Of a stretch of DNA of 43,438 bases, positions 25,117-33,819 are shown piece after piece. The stretch comes from an uncultured Hyphomicrobiales bacterium (GTDB taxonomy: Bacteria > Pseudomonadota > Alphaproteobacteria > Rhizobiales > Beijerinckiaceae): NCBI GenBank assembly GCA_903931945.1, contig CAIZEI010000141.1, positions 1-43,438 of the forward strand, in the 5' to 3' direction. The notes beneath the pieces were generated by a model. That model saw only the letters and a program-made list of their open reading frames with translations. It was not told where the DNA came from and made no database searches. Each line of letters opens with the position of its first letter. Positions within the stretch are counted from its first letter, which is position 1. The position numbers and the translations under genes are program-made.

Positions 25117-26157
25117 TTATTTGAAAATCGAATTGTAAATTCTCGCCCATTTTGGCATGACGGCGTCGAGTTCCTCCGGAGTCATATAAATCGCGCGAAA
25201 CCCGCCGACCTCCGGCTTCAGGTCTTTTGCCTTTGTTGGCACGTTGGGATCGACGGTGATGTAGTTTGCATCCGCGAAGATGCGCTGCGCGTCCGGCGAT
25301 ATCAAAAAATCGAGAAACAGTTTGGCGGCGTTGGGATGTGGAGCGCCTTTTGTGATCGATGCGACCGATAGAACGGCCAGCGCAGGCGACCATTTGATCC
25401 AGTCCACCGGCGCGCCCTGTGCGGCGCTGATAACGGGTTGATGATTGAAGCCTTGCAGGCCCAGTGCGAATTCGCCCGCCATAACCTGATCGACCATTGC
25501 CCGCGCCGACGACTGAATATTGGTGATGTTCTGCGTCGACAGCCGGCGCAGATAGTCCATGCCTTTTTCCTCGCCCATGTCCATCAAGACGACGCCGGCA
25601 AAGCCGGGGCCTGCGGAGGACGAAACAAGACCGGAAACAGCAATTTTACTTTTGTACTTTGGATCGAGCAAATCATTCCAGTCGTGCGGTTCGCTTCCAC
25701 GTGGAACGAGTTGCGTGTTATAGACCGGGGTCAGGACATAAATATTGTTGGCGACCCAAAAGCCCTCGCGGTCGACGAATTGGGCGGGCAGGGCGGCGGC
25801 GGCTTCAGGTAGCCATTGCATGACGAGGCCGGCGCGTTTGAGCGCCGGGGTTGGCGATGTGCCGTCGAAGACATCAGCCTGCACATGACCGGCTTTTGCC
25901 TCGGTCGTAATGCGCAAAATGGTGTCGGTGACATCGGCGCGAATGGCCTCGACCCTGATTCCATATTTCGCCTCGAACGCGTCAGCCAGCGGACGCGCGA
26001 CCTGGTTGATAATCTGCGCTGTGTACCAGACAACGCGCCCGTCTTTTTTCGCAGCCTCGATCAACGCCGCATCGGCGGCTTGCGCGGAGCTTTCTGTGCA
26101 GTTGCACAGGCCCACCGCAACCACTGCACAAGCTGCCATCCACGAGCCGCGCCGCAT
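25117..26157 (-). CDS. Periplasmic ABC solute-binding protein (iron-type fold), first of a paralogous pair
   Basis: 346 residues with a signal peptide (RRGSWMAACAVVAVGL...SSAQA). Blocks AALIEAAKKDGRVVWYTAQI, QADVFDGTS and AKLFLDFLISPDAQRIFAD place it in the Fe3+/putrescine-type binding fold (AfuA/PotD-like). Members in catabolic clusters bind organic acids rather than iron. The ATG at 26157 has GGGGAG at a proper distance; an ATG 6 bases earlier would touch the site. It is clearly homologous to the protein at 27419. Neither has a permease or ATPase nearby. Confidence 0.85.
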   Translation of the reverse strand: MRRGSWMAACAVVAVGLCNCTESSAQAADAALIEAAKKDGRVVWYTAQIINQVARPLADAFEAKYGIRVEAIRADVTDTILRITTEAKAGHVQADVFDGTSPTPALKRAGLVMQWLPEAAAALPAQFVDREGFWVANNIYVLTPVYNTQLVPRGSEPHDWNDLLDPKYKSKIAVSGLVSSSAGPGFAGVVLMDMGEEKGMDYLRRLSTQNITNIQSSARAMVDQVMAGEFALGLQGFNHQPVISAAQGAPVDWIKWSPALAVLSVASITKGAPHPNAAKLFLDFLISPDAQRIFADANYITVDPNVPTKAKDLKPEVGGFRAIYMTPEELDAVMPKWARIYNSIFK

Positions 26158-26283
26158 ATCCATCTCCCCGCTTTAACGATCGCCATCCCAACCGAGTTTT
26201 TTTGCCAGATTTGTGTCTGATGGCGCTTTCGTGTCTGGATATTGCCTTGAGAAGCACGGTTACGGCAAGTCTGGCCAAGTCAA

Positions 26284-27405
26284 TCAAGCTGCAGAAGCGA
26301 GCCTGGCGAAAACCTCTTCTGCAATTGCCAACGAGGCTGTCAGGCCAGGGGACTCGATCCCGAACAGGTTGATGAGTCCGGGAACTCCGTGGTCTTTGGG
26401 GCACTGAATGATAAAGTCTCCTTCACTCGAAGTCGGCGAAAGAGCAAGTTTCGGCCGCACGCCCGCCCACCCGGGCATCAGCGCGCCATCGGGCAGTCCT
26501 GGCCAGAACCGCCGGATTGATGTGTAAAAATCCCGGTCGCGCAGTTCATCGATACGATAGTCGATTGTCTCGACCCATTCGACATCCGGTCCAAAGCGCA
26601 GCTGCCCCGCCAGATCGAGCGTTGTGTGCATGCTCCGAAAGTTCGATGTGTGAATCGGGTAGATCAGATGGCGAAATGGCGATTGTCCGGAAAGGACAAA
26701 ATAGCTTCCTTTGGCTAAACGCTGACCAGGAATGAGGGATTTGGGCATTCCCTCGATCGATCCAGCGAGCCGCTGCGCATTGAGGCCGGCTGAATTAATG
26801 ATCGTGTTGCAATGAACGGTGACCTCCTCGGCGCCGCCCAGCGCTATCTCGACGCCATCGCTCCGAACGCGACCTGAGAGAGCCGGACTCTTGCATACAA
26901 CGGCGCCGCCATACCGCCTGATGTCGTCGCAATAGGCGCTCATCAATTCATGGGTGTCGATAATGCCGGACGAGGGCGAAAGCAGCGCGCCTGACACATC
27001 GAGTTCAGGCTCCAGCGCGTACGCCTCGTTTGCCGTCAGCGTCTGCAAATCATCCACGCCATTTGCTTCGGCCTGGGCGCGCGCCTGCTGAAGCCTTGCG
27101 AGACCTTCAGCGCCCGCAGCAGCGGGCGCAATGATGAGCTTGCCAATGCGGCTATGCCCGACATCCCGTTCTGCGCAATATGCGTAGAGCATCTGCCTTC
27201 CGCGAATACACAGGCGGCCTTTGAGCGTGTTTGGAGCGTTCAATCCGGCGTGAATGACTCCGGAGTTTCTGGAACTGGTGTGGCTGCCAACCCTTGATTC
27301 AGCCTCGACAACGACAACCTCGCGTCCGGCCAGGGCAAGTCGCCGCGCCACAGCCAGTCCAACAACGCCGCCGCCGACGACCAGACAGTCGACTTTTTCC
27401 GTCAT
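26284..27405 (-). CDS. FAD-dependent L-2-hydroxyacid oxidase (LhgO-like)
   Basis: 373 residues of the DAO superfamily. The FAD-binding start is CLVVGGGVVGLAVARRLALA with VVVVEAE ending the beta-alpha-beta unit. SRNSGVIHAGL, the substrate-side SSGIIDTHELM, and LFGIESPGLTASLAIAEEV near the end match L-2-hydroxyglutarate dehydrogenase/oxidase LhgO. It probably oxidises a 2-hydroxy acid to a 2-oxo acid with electrons passing to quinone. The start could be ATG 27405 or the adjacent GTG 27408. It follows the binding-protein gene by 13 bp. An exact substrate is not implied. Confidence 0.88.
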   Translation of the reverse strand: MTEKVDCLVVGGGVVGLAVARRLALAGREVVVVEAESRVGSHTSSRNSGVIHAGLNAPNTLKGRLCIRGRQMLYAYCAERDVGHSRIGKLIIAPAAAGAEGLARLQQARAQAEANGVDDLQTLTANEAYALEPELDVSGALLSPSSGIIDTHELMSAYCDDIRRYGGAVVCKSPALSGRVRSDGVEIALGGAEEVTVHCNTIINSAGLNAQRLAGSIEGMPKSLIPGQRLAKGSYFVLSGQSPFRHLIYPIHTSNFRSMHTTLDLAGQLRFGPDVEWVETIDYRIDELRDRDFYTSIRRFWPGLPDGALMPGWAGVRPKLALSPTSSEGDFIIQCPKDHGVPGLINLFGIESPGLTASLAIAEEVFARLASAA

Positions 27406-27418
27406 CACGTCGCCTGAA

Positions 27419-28450
27419 TCATTTCAACGTGTCCTGATACACTTTCATCCACTCCGGCTGCTTCGCGTCGAGTTCATCGGGTGTAAAGAACCGCGCCTTG
27501 AACGTAACGCCATCCGGCTTCAGCCGGGCCTGTCGCGCTGCAACGTTCGGCGAAGCGGGAATATAATCAGCATCGCGGAAGATGGCCTGTCCTTCATCCG
27601 ACATCAGAAAATCGATCAACAGCTTTCCTGCGCTGGAATGCGGCCCCTTGAAAAGCCCGAGAATGAGCAACGCCCCCATGGCGTCGTCTGTTGGAACCCA
27701 TTCAACCGGAGCGCCGCGCATGGAGGAGAAGGCTGCATGGTGGGTCAGCATCTGAACGCCCACTTTATATTCGCCGGCGATCACCATATCCATCACTTGC
27801 CGCGCGCTGACAGACAGGATTGCCGGCCGTTGCAGCGCGAGTTTGCGCAGATATTCAATGCCCTTCTGTTCGCCGAGCTTTGTCAGGACATGGCCGACAA
27901 ATCCAACAACGCCAGTGGTGGACGGACTTGCGCCCAGCGCGAGCTGGCCCCTCCATTTGGGGTTCAGCAGATCATCAAGCGAAGCTGGCGCATCGGCGGC
28001 TTGCACGATATCGGTGTTATAGGCGTATGAGTGAATGTAGAGCGATACTCCGATCCAGTATCCGGCGGGATCATAATAGTCTTTCGGCATGATTGACGCC
28101 ATATCCGGCAACCAGCTTTGCAGGAGATTGGCGCGTTTGAACACGCCGAGACCGCTGACGCCATCGTATATATCCGCCTGCACCTGGCCGGCGCGCGCCT
28201 CGGTCAGCACGCGTTGCATGATGTCGGCCGAATCGTTCCTGATGTAATTGACCTTGACGCCATATTTCCTTTCGAACGCATCGACCGCCGGGCGCGCCAT
28301 CTGGTTGACAATCAGCGTCGTGTACCAGGTGACAGAGCCTTCTTTTTTTGCCGCAGCGATCAACGCCGGATCCGCTGCATCGGCGCGTTGCATCGAAATG
28401 CAGGCAACCAGCAGGGTCACAATCCCCGCGAGGCATGAACGATCATTCAT
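27419..28450 (-). CDS. Periplasmic ABC solute-binding protein, second of the paralogous pair
   Basis: 343 residues with a signal peptide (CLAGIVTLLVACISMQRADA). It shares the start DPALIAAAKKEGSVTWYTTL, the segment QADIYDGVS and the closing FFTPDELDAKQPEW with the protein encoded at 25117, so the two are paralogs separated only by the LhgO-like gene. The ATG at 28450 follows GGGGTG. Different ligand residues would let the pair bind substrate and intermediate, or two related compounds. No transporter membrane gene accompanies them. Confidence 0.85.
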   Translation of the reverse strand: MNDRSCLAGIVTLLVACISMQRADAADPALIAAAKKEGSVTWYTTLIVNQMARPAVDAFERKYGVKVNYIRNDSADIMQRVLTEARAGQVQADIYDGVSGLGVFKRANLLQSWLPDMASIMPKDYYDPAGYWIGVSLYIHSYAYNTDIVQAADAPASLDDLLNPKWRGQLALGASPSTTGVVGFVGHVLTKLGEQKGIEYLRKLALQRPAILSVSARQVMDMVIAGEYKVGVQMLTHHAAFSSMRGAPVEWVPTDDAMGALLILGLFKGPHSSAGKLLIDFLMSDEGQAIFRDADYIPASPNVAARQARLKPDGVTFKARFFTPDELDAKQPEWMKVYQDTLK

Positions 28451-28504
28451 TGCATTACACCCCGGTGAACCGGCGCATCGAAAATGTGCGCCTGGTGTCT
28501 CGTA

Positions 28505-29644
28505 TCAAGTCTCCCCGATACGATATTTCTCAACCTTGTCCATGTCGAGACTCAGTCCTAGTCCGGGACCCGTTGGCACAACGACGCCGCCCTCCTCAGG
28601 CCAAAGGCTTTCTTTCACAATGTCGTCGCGCAACGGATTGATGGCGATGTCATATTCAAGAAGCACCGGAAATGGAACGTTTTCGGTGTGCGGCGATGTT
28701 GGCGTCGAGACCAGAAAATGGATGCCCGCAGCAAGCCCGAAGGCGCCGCCCCAGACAGCGGGCGCGACGCGCAGATTATGCAGTTGGGCCAGAGTTGCAA
28801 TCTTGCGGGCTTCGACAAGCCCGCCGCAGCGACCGATTGCAGGTTGCACGACATCGACGCCGCGCGCCTCAATCAGGGTGCTGAATTCTTCAAGACTTGA
28901 AAGACCTTCGCCGGTTGCAATGGGAATGGGCGAACGCGCGCGCAGTTCGGCATGTCCTCTAATGTCGCCATGCGGCAGCGGCTCCTCGACCCATTGCACA
29001 TTATAGGGTTCGATCAGCTTCAAACTCTGCAACATGATGTCCACAGTGTAATTGCCGTTGACATCGACCATCAACCTGCAGTCGTCGCCCAGGATTTGCC
29101 GTGCGATCCGTACGCGTACGAGATCGGATTGCGGACCTTTTCCGATCTTAATTTTCACGCCGTCAAAGCGCTTCCTGTCGACTTTGGACAGCTGCATTTC
29201 CAGGGTATTTTTTGCGCCCCGCGTGACATATCCGGTTGTCGCGTAACATGCGATCCTGTCAGAACGCTTGCCGCCGATCAGATCGTGCACAGATACGCCC
29301 AGCGTTTTCCCGATCGCGTCATACACAGCGACATTGACGCCGCTGAGAACCGATGTGTTATGGCCAAAACCGAAATGATAAAGCCTGTCGCGGCAATAGG
29401 CGGCAGCGATGTCAAAATCATAAAGACTTTTGCCGACGAAGAACGATTTGAGCAGGCCGAGATAGGCGCGTATGGGCTGGACGGGTCCAAGCCCCTCGCC
29501 ATACCCCGTGATTCCCTCATCGGTCGTCACGCAGAACAAGGCCGATGAACGCTTGAAATTCAGACCGCGCGATGTGCCATAGGCCATCTCGGGATCGATG
29601 GCATATTCCATGCAGATGAGATCGATATCGACAATTTTTGGCAT
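28505..29644 (-). CDS. Mandelate racemase/muconate-lactonizing enzyme family (enolase superfamily)
   Basis: 379 residues. The Lys base pair is Lys164-x-Lys166 (GVKIKIG). The metal ligands are Asp194 (VDVNGN), Glu220 (WVEEPL) and Glu246 (ATGEG), so Mg and enolate chemistry are retained. The His of the His-Asp dyad, usually in a PHxWG-like segment, is Ala296 here (APAVWGG), while Asp264 (GVDVVQP) stays. The enzyme therefore probably acts from the Lys face, as a dehydratase, cycloisomerase or epimerase with altered mechanism. The start at 29644 is preceded by a distant AAGGGA. It is the third gene of the run, after lutA and lutB. Confidence 0.88.
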   Translation of the reverse strand: MPKIVDIDLICMEYAIDPEMAYGTSRGLNFKRSSALFCVTTDEGITGYGEGLGPVQPIRAYLGLLKSFFVGKSLYDFDIAAAYCRDRLYHFGFGHNTSVLSGVNVAVYDAIGKTLGVSVHDLIGGKRSDRIACYATTGYVTRGAKNTLEMQLSKVDRKRFDGVKIKIGKGPQSDLVRVRIARQILGDDCRLMVDVNGNYTVDIMLQSLKLIEPYNVQWVEEPLPHGDIRGHAELRARSPIPIATGEGLSSLEEFSTLIEARGVDVVQPAIGRCGGLVEARKIATLAQLHNLRVAPAVWGGAFGLAAGIHFLVSTPTSPHTENVPFPVLLEYDIAINPLRDDIVKESLWPEEGGVVVPTGPGLGLSLDMDKVEKYRIGET

Positions 29645-29789
29645 TTGCTGCGCGCCGTCCCTTGACCTGGTCGCCACAATACAATGCCATCGCGAAGCAA
29701 TAGGCAAGAGAGCTCATCCTGCACGGTTTGCCGCCTTAATCCGAAAGTTTCGGTAAAAACATCGGGTATGGCTTCGACGATGTCGGTTT

Positions 29790-31220
29790 TCACCGCACCC
29801 GTCCGCCGCGTGCTTTCCATTGGCTCTGGAATGTCTTGCCCTGCGGCGCAGGGAGATCCCGGTATCGGGTCCAGCCTCCCGCCAAAGGCAGGGATTTGAA
29901 GCGCCCTTTTGCTTTGCCAAACATCGCTAGCGCCGGCATGGCGATGGAGGTCGCAATGCGATACAGGGCGGGTCGTTTAGCAAAAAAGGCCCAGAACGCC
30001 AACCCGTAGCGAACCGTCGCGGGCGATAAATGGCGCTCGAATTCGCGTTCGCGCCAGTGTCGCATCATTTTAGGCAAGGGAATGCGCACGGGGCAGACGG
30101 CTTCGCAGCGTCCGCAAAATGTGGAGGCGTTGGGCAGATGTCCTCCCTTGCCGACGCCAATGAGCGAAGGCGTCAGCACCGCGCCCATCGGGCCGGGATA
30201 GACAGCGCCATAGGCATGTCCACCGACGGCATGATAGACGGGGCAGTGGTTCATGCATGCCGCACAACGAATACAGCGCAACACGTCCTGAAACTCGCCG
30301 CCAAGCATTGACGACCGTCCGTTGTCGACCAGCACAACATGGTATGCCTCGGGTCCGTCAGGATCGCCCGCGCGGCGCGGACCTGTCGAGAGCGTCGTGT
30401 AAACGCTCATATCCTGCCCCGTCGCAGACCGCGCCAGCACGCGCAGGATCTGCGCTGCGTCAGCGAGCGTCGGGACGAGCTTTTCGAGCGAGGCGATCAC
30501 GATATGCACGCGTCCCAGCGTCTGTGAGAGATCGCCATTGCCCTCATTGGTGACGATAATCGAGGTTCCGGTTTCAGCTATCAGAAAGTTTGCGCCTGTT
30601 ATGCCGATATCGGCGGCCAGAAATTTTTCACGCAATACGGCCCGCGCTTCGGCGAGCAGGCTTTCGGGCGCTTCAAGATTGCGTTCTTTCGGCAAATCGG
30701 TGTGGACACGGCGGAAATCCGCCTCAACCTGGTCCTTGTTCAGATGCACCGCCGGCGCGATGATGTGCGAGGGCCGCTCACCGCGAAGCTGGATGATATA
30801 TTCGCCAAGATCGGTCTCGATGACGTTCATGCCAGCCGATTCAATCGCGGCGTTGAGCCCGATTTCTTCTGACGCCATGGACTTGCCCTTGGCGATCAGG
30901 CGGGCGCCATGGGCTTTGCAGATATCGACAATGGCGGCGCAGGCTTCAGCAGAGTCGCGAGCAAAATGCATGTGCCCGCCGGCTTCGGTCACTTTCTTCT
31001 CATAGGCTTCGAGATAAAGATCGAGATGAGCGAGCGTGTGATTTTTGATATCGCGCGCGCTGTCACGCAGCGATTCGAATTCCGGCAATCGTTCAGCGGC
31101 TGAGGCGCGACGTTCGACAAAATTGACACGCACATTGCCCAGAGCCTGCTGCAATTGCGCGTCGCCAAGCGCGGCATGTGCATTCTGTTTGAACTGCGGC
31201 GTTGTGATGTGAACGCTCAT
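29790..31220 (-). CDS. lutB: LutB-like iron-sulfur lactate-utilisation protein
   Basis: 476 residues. An N-terminal LUD domain (about 70-300, with HLDLYLEAYEKKVTEAGGH and GANFLIAETGTS) is followed by two 4Fe-4S sites: Cys316/319/322/326 in CIRCAACMNHCPVY and Cys369/372/376 in CGRCEAVCPVRIP. With LutA it forms part of the LutABC lactate oxidase complex that turns L-lactate to pyruvate. The usual separate LutC gene is not found next to it. The genes lutA and lutB are 70 bp apart in the same direction. Confidence 0.93.
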   Translation of the reverse strand: MSVHITTPQFKQNAHAALGDAQLQQALGNVRVNFVERRASAAERLPEFESLRDSARDIKNHTLAHLDLYLEAYEKKVTEAGGHMHFARDSAEACAAIVDICKAHGARLIAKGKSMASEEIGLNAAIESAGMNVIETDLGEYIIQLRGERPSHIIAPAVHLNKDQVEADFRRVHTDLPKERNLEAPESLLAEARAVLREKFLAADIGITGANFLIAETGTSIIVTNEGNGDLSQTLGRVHIVIASLEKLVPTLADAAQILRVLARSATGQDMSVYTTLSTGPRRAGDPDGPEAYHVVLVDNGRSSMLGGEFQDVLRCIRCAACMNHCPVYHAVGGHAYGAVYPGPMGAVLTPSLIGVGKGGHLPNASTFCGRCEAVCPVRIPLPKMMRHWREREFERHLSPATVRYGLAFWAFFAKRPALYRIATSIAMPALAMFGKAKGRFKSLPLAGGWTRYRDLPAPQGKTFQSQWKARGGRVR

Positions 31221-31290
31221 GGGGCCACCGGACGTCTGAGATCGAACAGATGTCCAAAGGCGGGCATTGCCATCATGCGCCTGGCGCCGT

Positions 31291-32067
31291 TCATTTCGGG
31301 CCGTCCGCCGTCGCGCCGATCGGAGGCGCGGATGTCATGCCGGCAAGAACCTCCGCGATATGTCGCACTTCAACGCTTCGGCCGCGCCGGGATAATTTTC
31401 CCGCTATGTTCATCAGACAGCCAAGATCGCCAGCCAGCAGAACTTCGGCGCCCGACGTCTCGATATTTTCGCATTTTTTGGTGACAATCGAATCGGAAAT
31501 CTCTCCATATTTGACTGCGAACGTTCCGCCAAAACCGCAACAGGTATCGTTCTCGCGCAAAGGGATGGATTGCAGGCCTTCGACGCTAGCCAGCAATTTG
31601 CGCGGCTGCGCCGATATGCCGAGTTCGCGCAGTCCCGAACAGGAATCGTGATAGGCGATCGTGTGCGGGAAGCGCGCCGAAACCTTTTCAACCTGCATGA
31701 CATCAACCAGAAAGCTTACGAGTTCGTGGCACCGCGCGGCGAATGCCTGCGCTTTGGCGGCAAGTTCAGGCTCGCCTGCGAAAAGCTCAGGGTAATGCGC
31801 GCGCAACATGCCGGCGCAAGAGCCGGACGGCGCAACAATATAGTCGCAGCCCGAGAAGGCATCGATGGTATTCAGCGCGATATCGCGCGTGGAGGCGCGG
31901 TCGCCGGAATTATAGGCGGGCTGTCCGCAGCAGGTCTGTTGCGGGACAATGACGTTGCAGCCCGCATCTTCCAGCAATTTGACAGCGGCAAATCCGATGC
32001 CGGGACGGATCAAATCCACCAGACAGGTGACAAATAGTCCGACTCGAGGTTTGACGGGTTCCGGCAA
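31291..32067 (-). CDS. lutA: LutA-like CCG-domain oxidoreductase subunit
   Basis: 258 residues with two CCG modules, TCCGQPAYNSG (46-56) and TCCGFGGTFAVKYGEIS (175-191), each with the flanking Cys of the heterodisulfide/LutA family (SGSCAGML, DSCSGLRE). It partners LutB in L-lactate oxidation. The frame stays open 190 codons upstream over the antisense of adc. I place the start at TTG 32067 because GGAAG lies seven bases before it, and the homologous part (VGLFVTCLVD) begins only eight codons in. It diverges from the adc pair across 222 bp. Confidence 0.9.
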   Translation of the reverse strand: MPEPVKPRVGLFVTCLVDLIRPGIGFAAVKLLEDAGCNVIVPQQTCCGQPAYNSGDRASTRDIALNTIDAFSGCDYIVAPSGSCAGMLRAHYPELFAGEPELAAKAQAFAARCHELVSFLVDVMQVEKVSARFPHTIAYHDSCSGLRELGISAQPRKLLASVEGLQSIPLRENDTCCGFGGTFAVKYGEISDSIVTKKCENIETSGAEVLLAGDLGCLMNIAGKLSRRGRSVEVRHIAEVLAGMTSAPPIGATADGPK

Positions 32068-32289
32068 GGAGTTGCTTCCATGTTGGCGCGCTTGCGCAGG
32101 ATGCGGACTTTGCACGGGCCGGGCTGAGGATTCAAGCCCGTCTGTGACCCAGGATTGTTCCCCCTGATCGCCAATTGGGTGGCGTTGTGCGCCGCACAGC
32201 GTAAACAAGAACGGGGTCGGGATTGTCACGCATCCTTCAATCGCCGACAGTACCCTCGCCATCTCAGGCGCCAGACGAGGATATAGCCG

Positions 32290-33027
32290 ATGAATGCTGA
32301 CGACATCCGCAAAACGGCCTTCGCCATGCCACGGCACAGCCCGTCCTATCCTCCGGGTCCATACCGCTTCAGCGATCGCGAATATTTGACGATTGAATAT
32401 GAAACAGACATTGACTACGTCAGGCGAATTGTCCCTGAGCCGCTTGAACCCATCGATGCTTTCGTGCGGTTTGAATTTGTCAAAATGCCGGATTCTACGG
32501 GTTTCGGCGCCTATCATGGCGCAGCCCAGACGATACCGGTCCGATTCAACGGGCAAGCGGGCGTCTATACCCGTTTGATGTTTCTGGACGTGCATCCGCC
32601 GATCGCTGGCGGGCGGGAGCTCTGGGGCTTTCCACAAAAGCTGGCGTCGCCGTCATTGGATGTCGAAAGCGACACGTTCGTCGGCAAGCTCGATTTTGGA
32701 CCTGTGCGGGTCGCAACCGGGAGTATGGGTTACAAGCACAAGGCCGTCGAGACGTCTTTGGTTGCGGCGGGGCTGGAGCAGCCGGGATTTTTGCTGAAAA
32801 TCATCCCGCATGTCGATGGCGCCCCGCGCATTTGCGAAATTGTGCGCTACATGCGGCGTGATATTGTGGTCAAGGGCGCCTGGACCGGGCCCGCTGCGCT
32901 CAGCCTGCATCCTCATGCGCTGGCGCCTGTTACTGCCCTGCCGGTGAAATCGATCCGCTCTGCGACGCATTTTATCACCGATTATACGCTGGCGCTGGGC
33001 GATGTCGTGCACGACTATCTGGCCTGA
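32290..33027 (+). CDS. Acetoacetate decarboxylase-family protein lacking the Schiff-base lysine
   Basis: 245 residues, full-length ADC fold: [56 protein letters not shown], and the VHDYLA end. Compared with the Clostridium acetobutylicum enzyme, the catalytic Lys115-Lys116 pair (PKK) reads PQK here (Gln116, codon 32635-32637), and the assisting Glu76 is Gly77 (AYHGAAQ). It therefore cannot form the normal Schiff base. The copy encoded 39 bp downstream keeps both residues. It may bind a ligand, catalyse a different reaction, or form mixed oligomers with its neighbour. A GAGG lies 9 bases before the start. Confidence 0.9.
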   Translation: MNADDIRKTAFAMPRHSPSYPPGPYRFSDREYLTIEYETDIDYVRRIVPEPLEPIDAFVRFEFVKMPDSTGFGAYHGAAQTIPVRFNGQAGVYTRLMFLDVHPPIAGGRELWGFPQKLASPSLDVESDTFVGKLDFGPVRVATGSMGYKHKAVETSLVAAGLEQPGFLLKIIPHVDGAPRICEIVRYMRRDIVVKGAWTGPAALSLHPHALAPVTALPVKSIRSATHFITDYTLALGDVVHDYLA

Positions 33028-33066
33028 CGTTTTGATTTTCCTGTTTCTGGTCATGGAGATCATGCC

Positions 33067-33819
33067 ATGAATGCCGACGACGTTCGTAAATCCGCTTACG
33101 CCATGCCGCTTGAAAACCCGTCGTATCCGCCGGGTCCCTATCGATTTGTTAATCGCGAATTTCTGATCATTGCGTACAAAACGGATTTGGAGGCGCTGCG
33201 CAAGGTGGTGCCGGAACCGCTTGAGATCATCGACCCCATCGTCAAGTATGAATTCATCAAGATGCCGGATTCCACAGGGTTTGGCGATTACACCGAATCG
33301 GGGCAGGTGGTGCCGGTGCGCTACACCGATGCAAAAGGCGTCACGCAAACGGGTGGTTTCGTGCTGGCGATGTTTCTTGACGACGATCCGCCGATTGCCG
33401 GCGGGCGCGAACTTTGGGGCTTTCCGAAAAAGCTCGCCCATCCTCGCCTGAAAGTGCATGGCGACACGCTTGTTGGCGAACTCGATTTTGGCCCGGCGCG
33501 CATCGCAACGGCGACCATGGGCTACAAGCACGCGGTTCTGCCAAACGAGCGCGCCCTGCACGCGCTGCAGGAGCCCGGCTTTTTGTTGAAAATCATCCCG
33601 CATGTCGATGGAACGCCGCGCATTTGCGAACTCGTGCGTTACTATTTGCAGGACATCGAAGTGAAGGGCGCCTGGACGGGCCCGGCCGCACTGGAGCTTT
33701 CGCCCCATGCGCTGGCGCCCATCGCCGAACTGCCCGTGCGCGAGATTATCAGCGGCACGCATCTGATCGCCGACCTTACGCTGGGCCTTGGCGAGGTCGT
33801 GCACGACTATCTGGCATGA
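33067..33819 (+). CDS. adc: Acetoacetate decarboxylase
   Basis: 250 residues, soluble, forming large oligomers in known members. All landmarks are intact: Glu77 in DYTESGQ and Lys121-Lys122 in GFPKKLAHP, equivalent to Glu76 and Lys115-Lys116 of the clostridial enzyme. It should decarboxylate acetoacetate or a related beta-keto acid to the ketone and CO2. It is a close paralog of the preceding gene, with near-identical N-terminus (MNADD.RK) and C-terminus (VVHDYLA). The last 13 bp overlap the 3' end of recQ on the other strand. Confidence 0.93.
   Translation: MNADDVRKSAYAMPLENPSYPPGPYRFVNREFLIIAYKTDLEALRKVVPEPLEIIDPIVKYEFIKMPDSTGFGDYTESGQVVPVRYTDAKGVTQTGGFVLAMFLDDDPPIAGGRELWGFPKKLAHPRLKVHGDTLVGELDFGPARIATATMGYKHAVLPNERALHALQEPGFLLKIIPHVDGTPRICELVRYYLQDIEVKGAWTGPAALELSPHALAPIAELPVREIISGTHLIADLTLGLGEVVHDYLA

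Noticed and set aside
29560..29820. Possible short gene or lutC remnant after lutB
   Set aside because: No LUD-domain resemblance; overlaps lutB and the next gene, and the sequence is not family-like.
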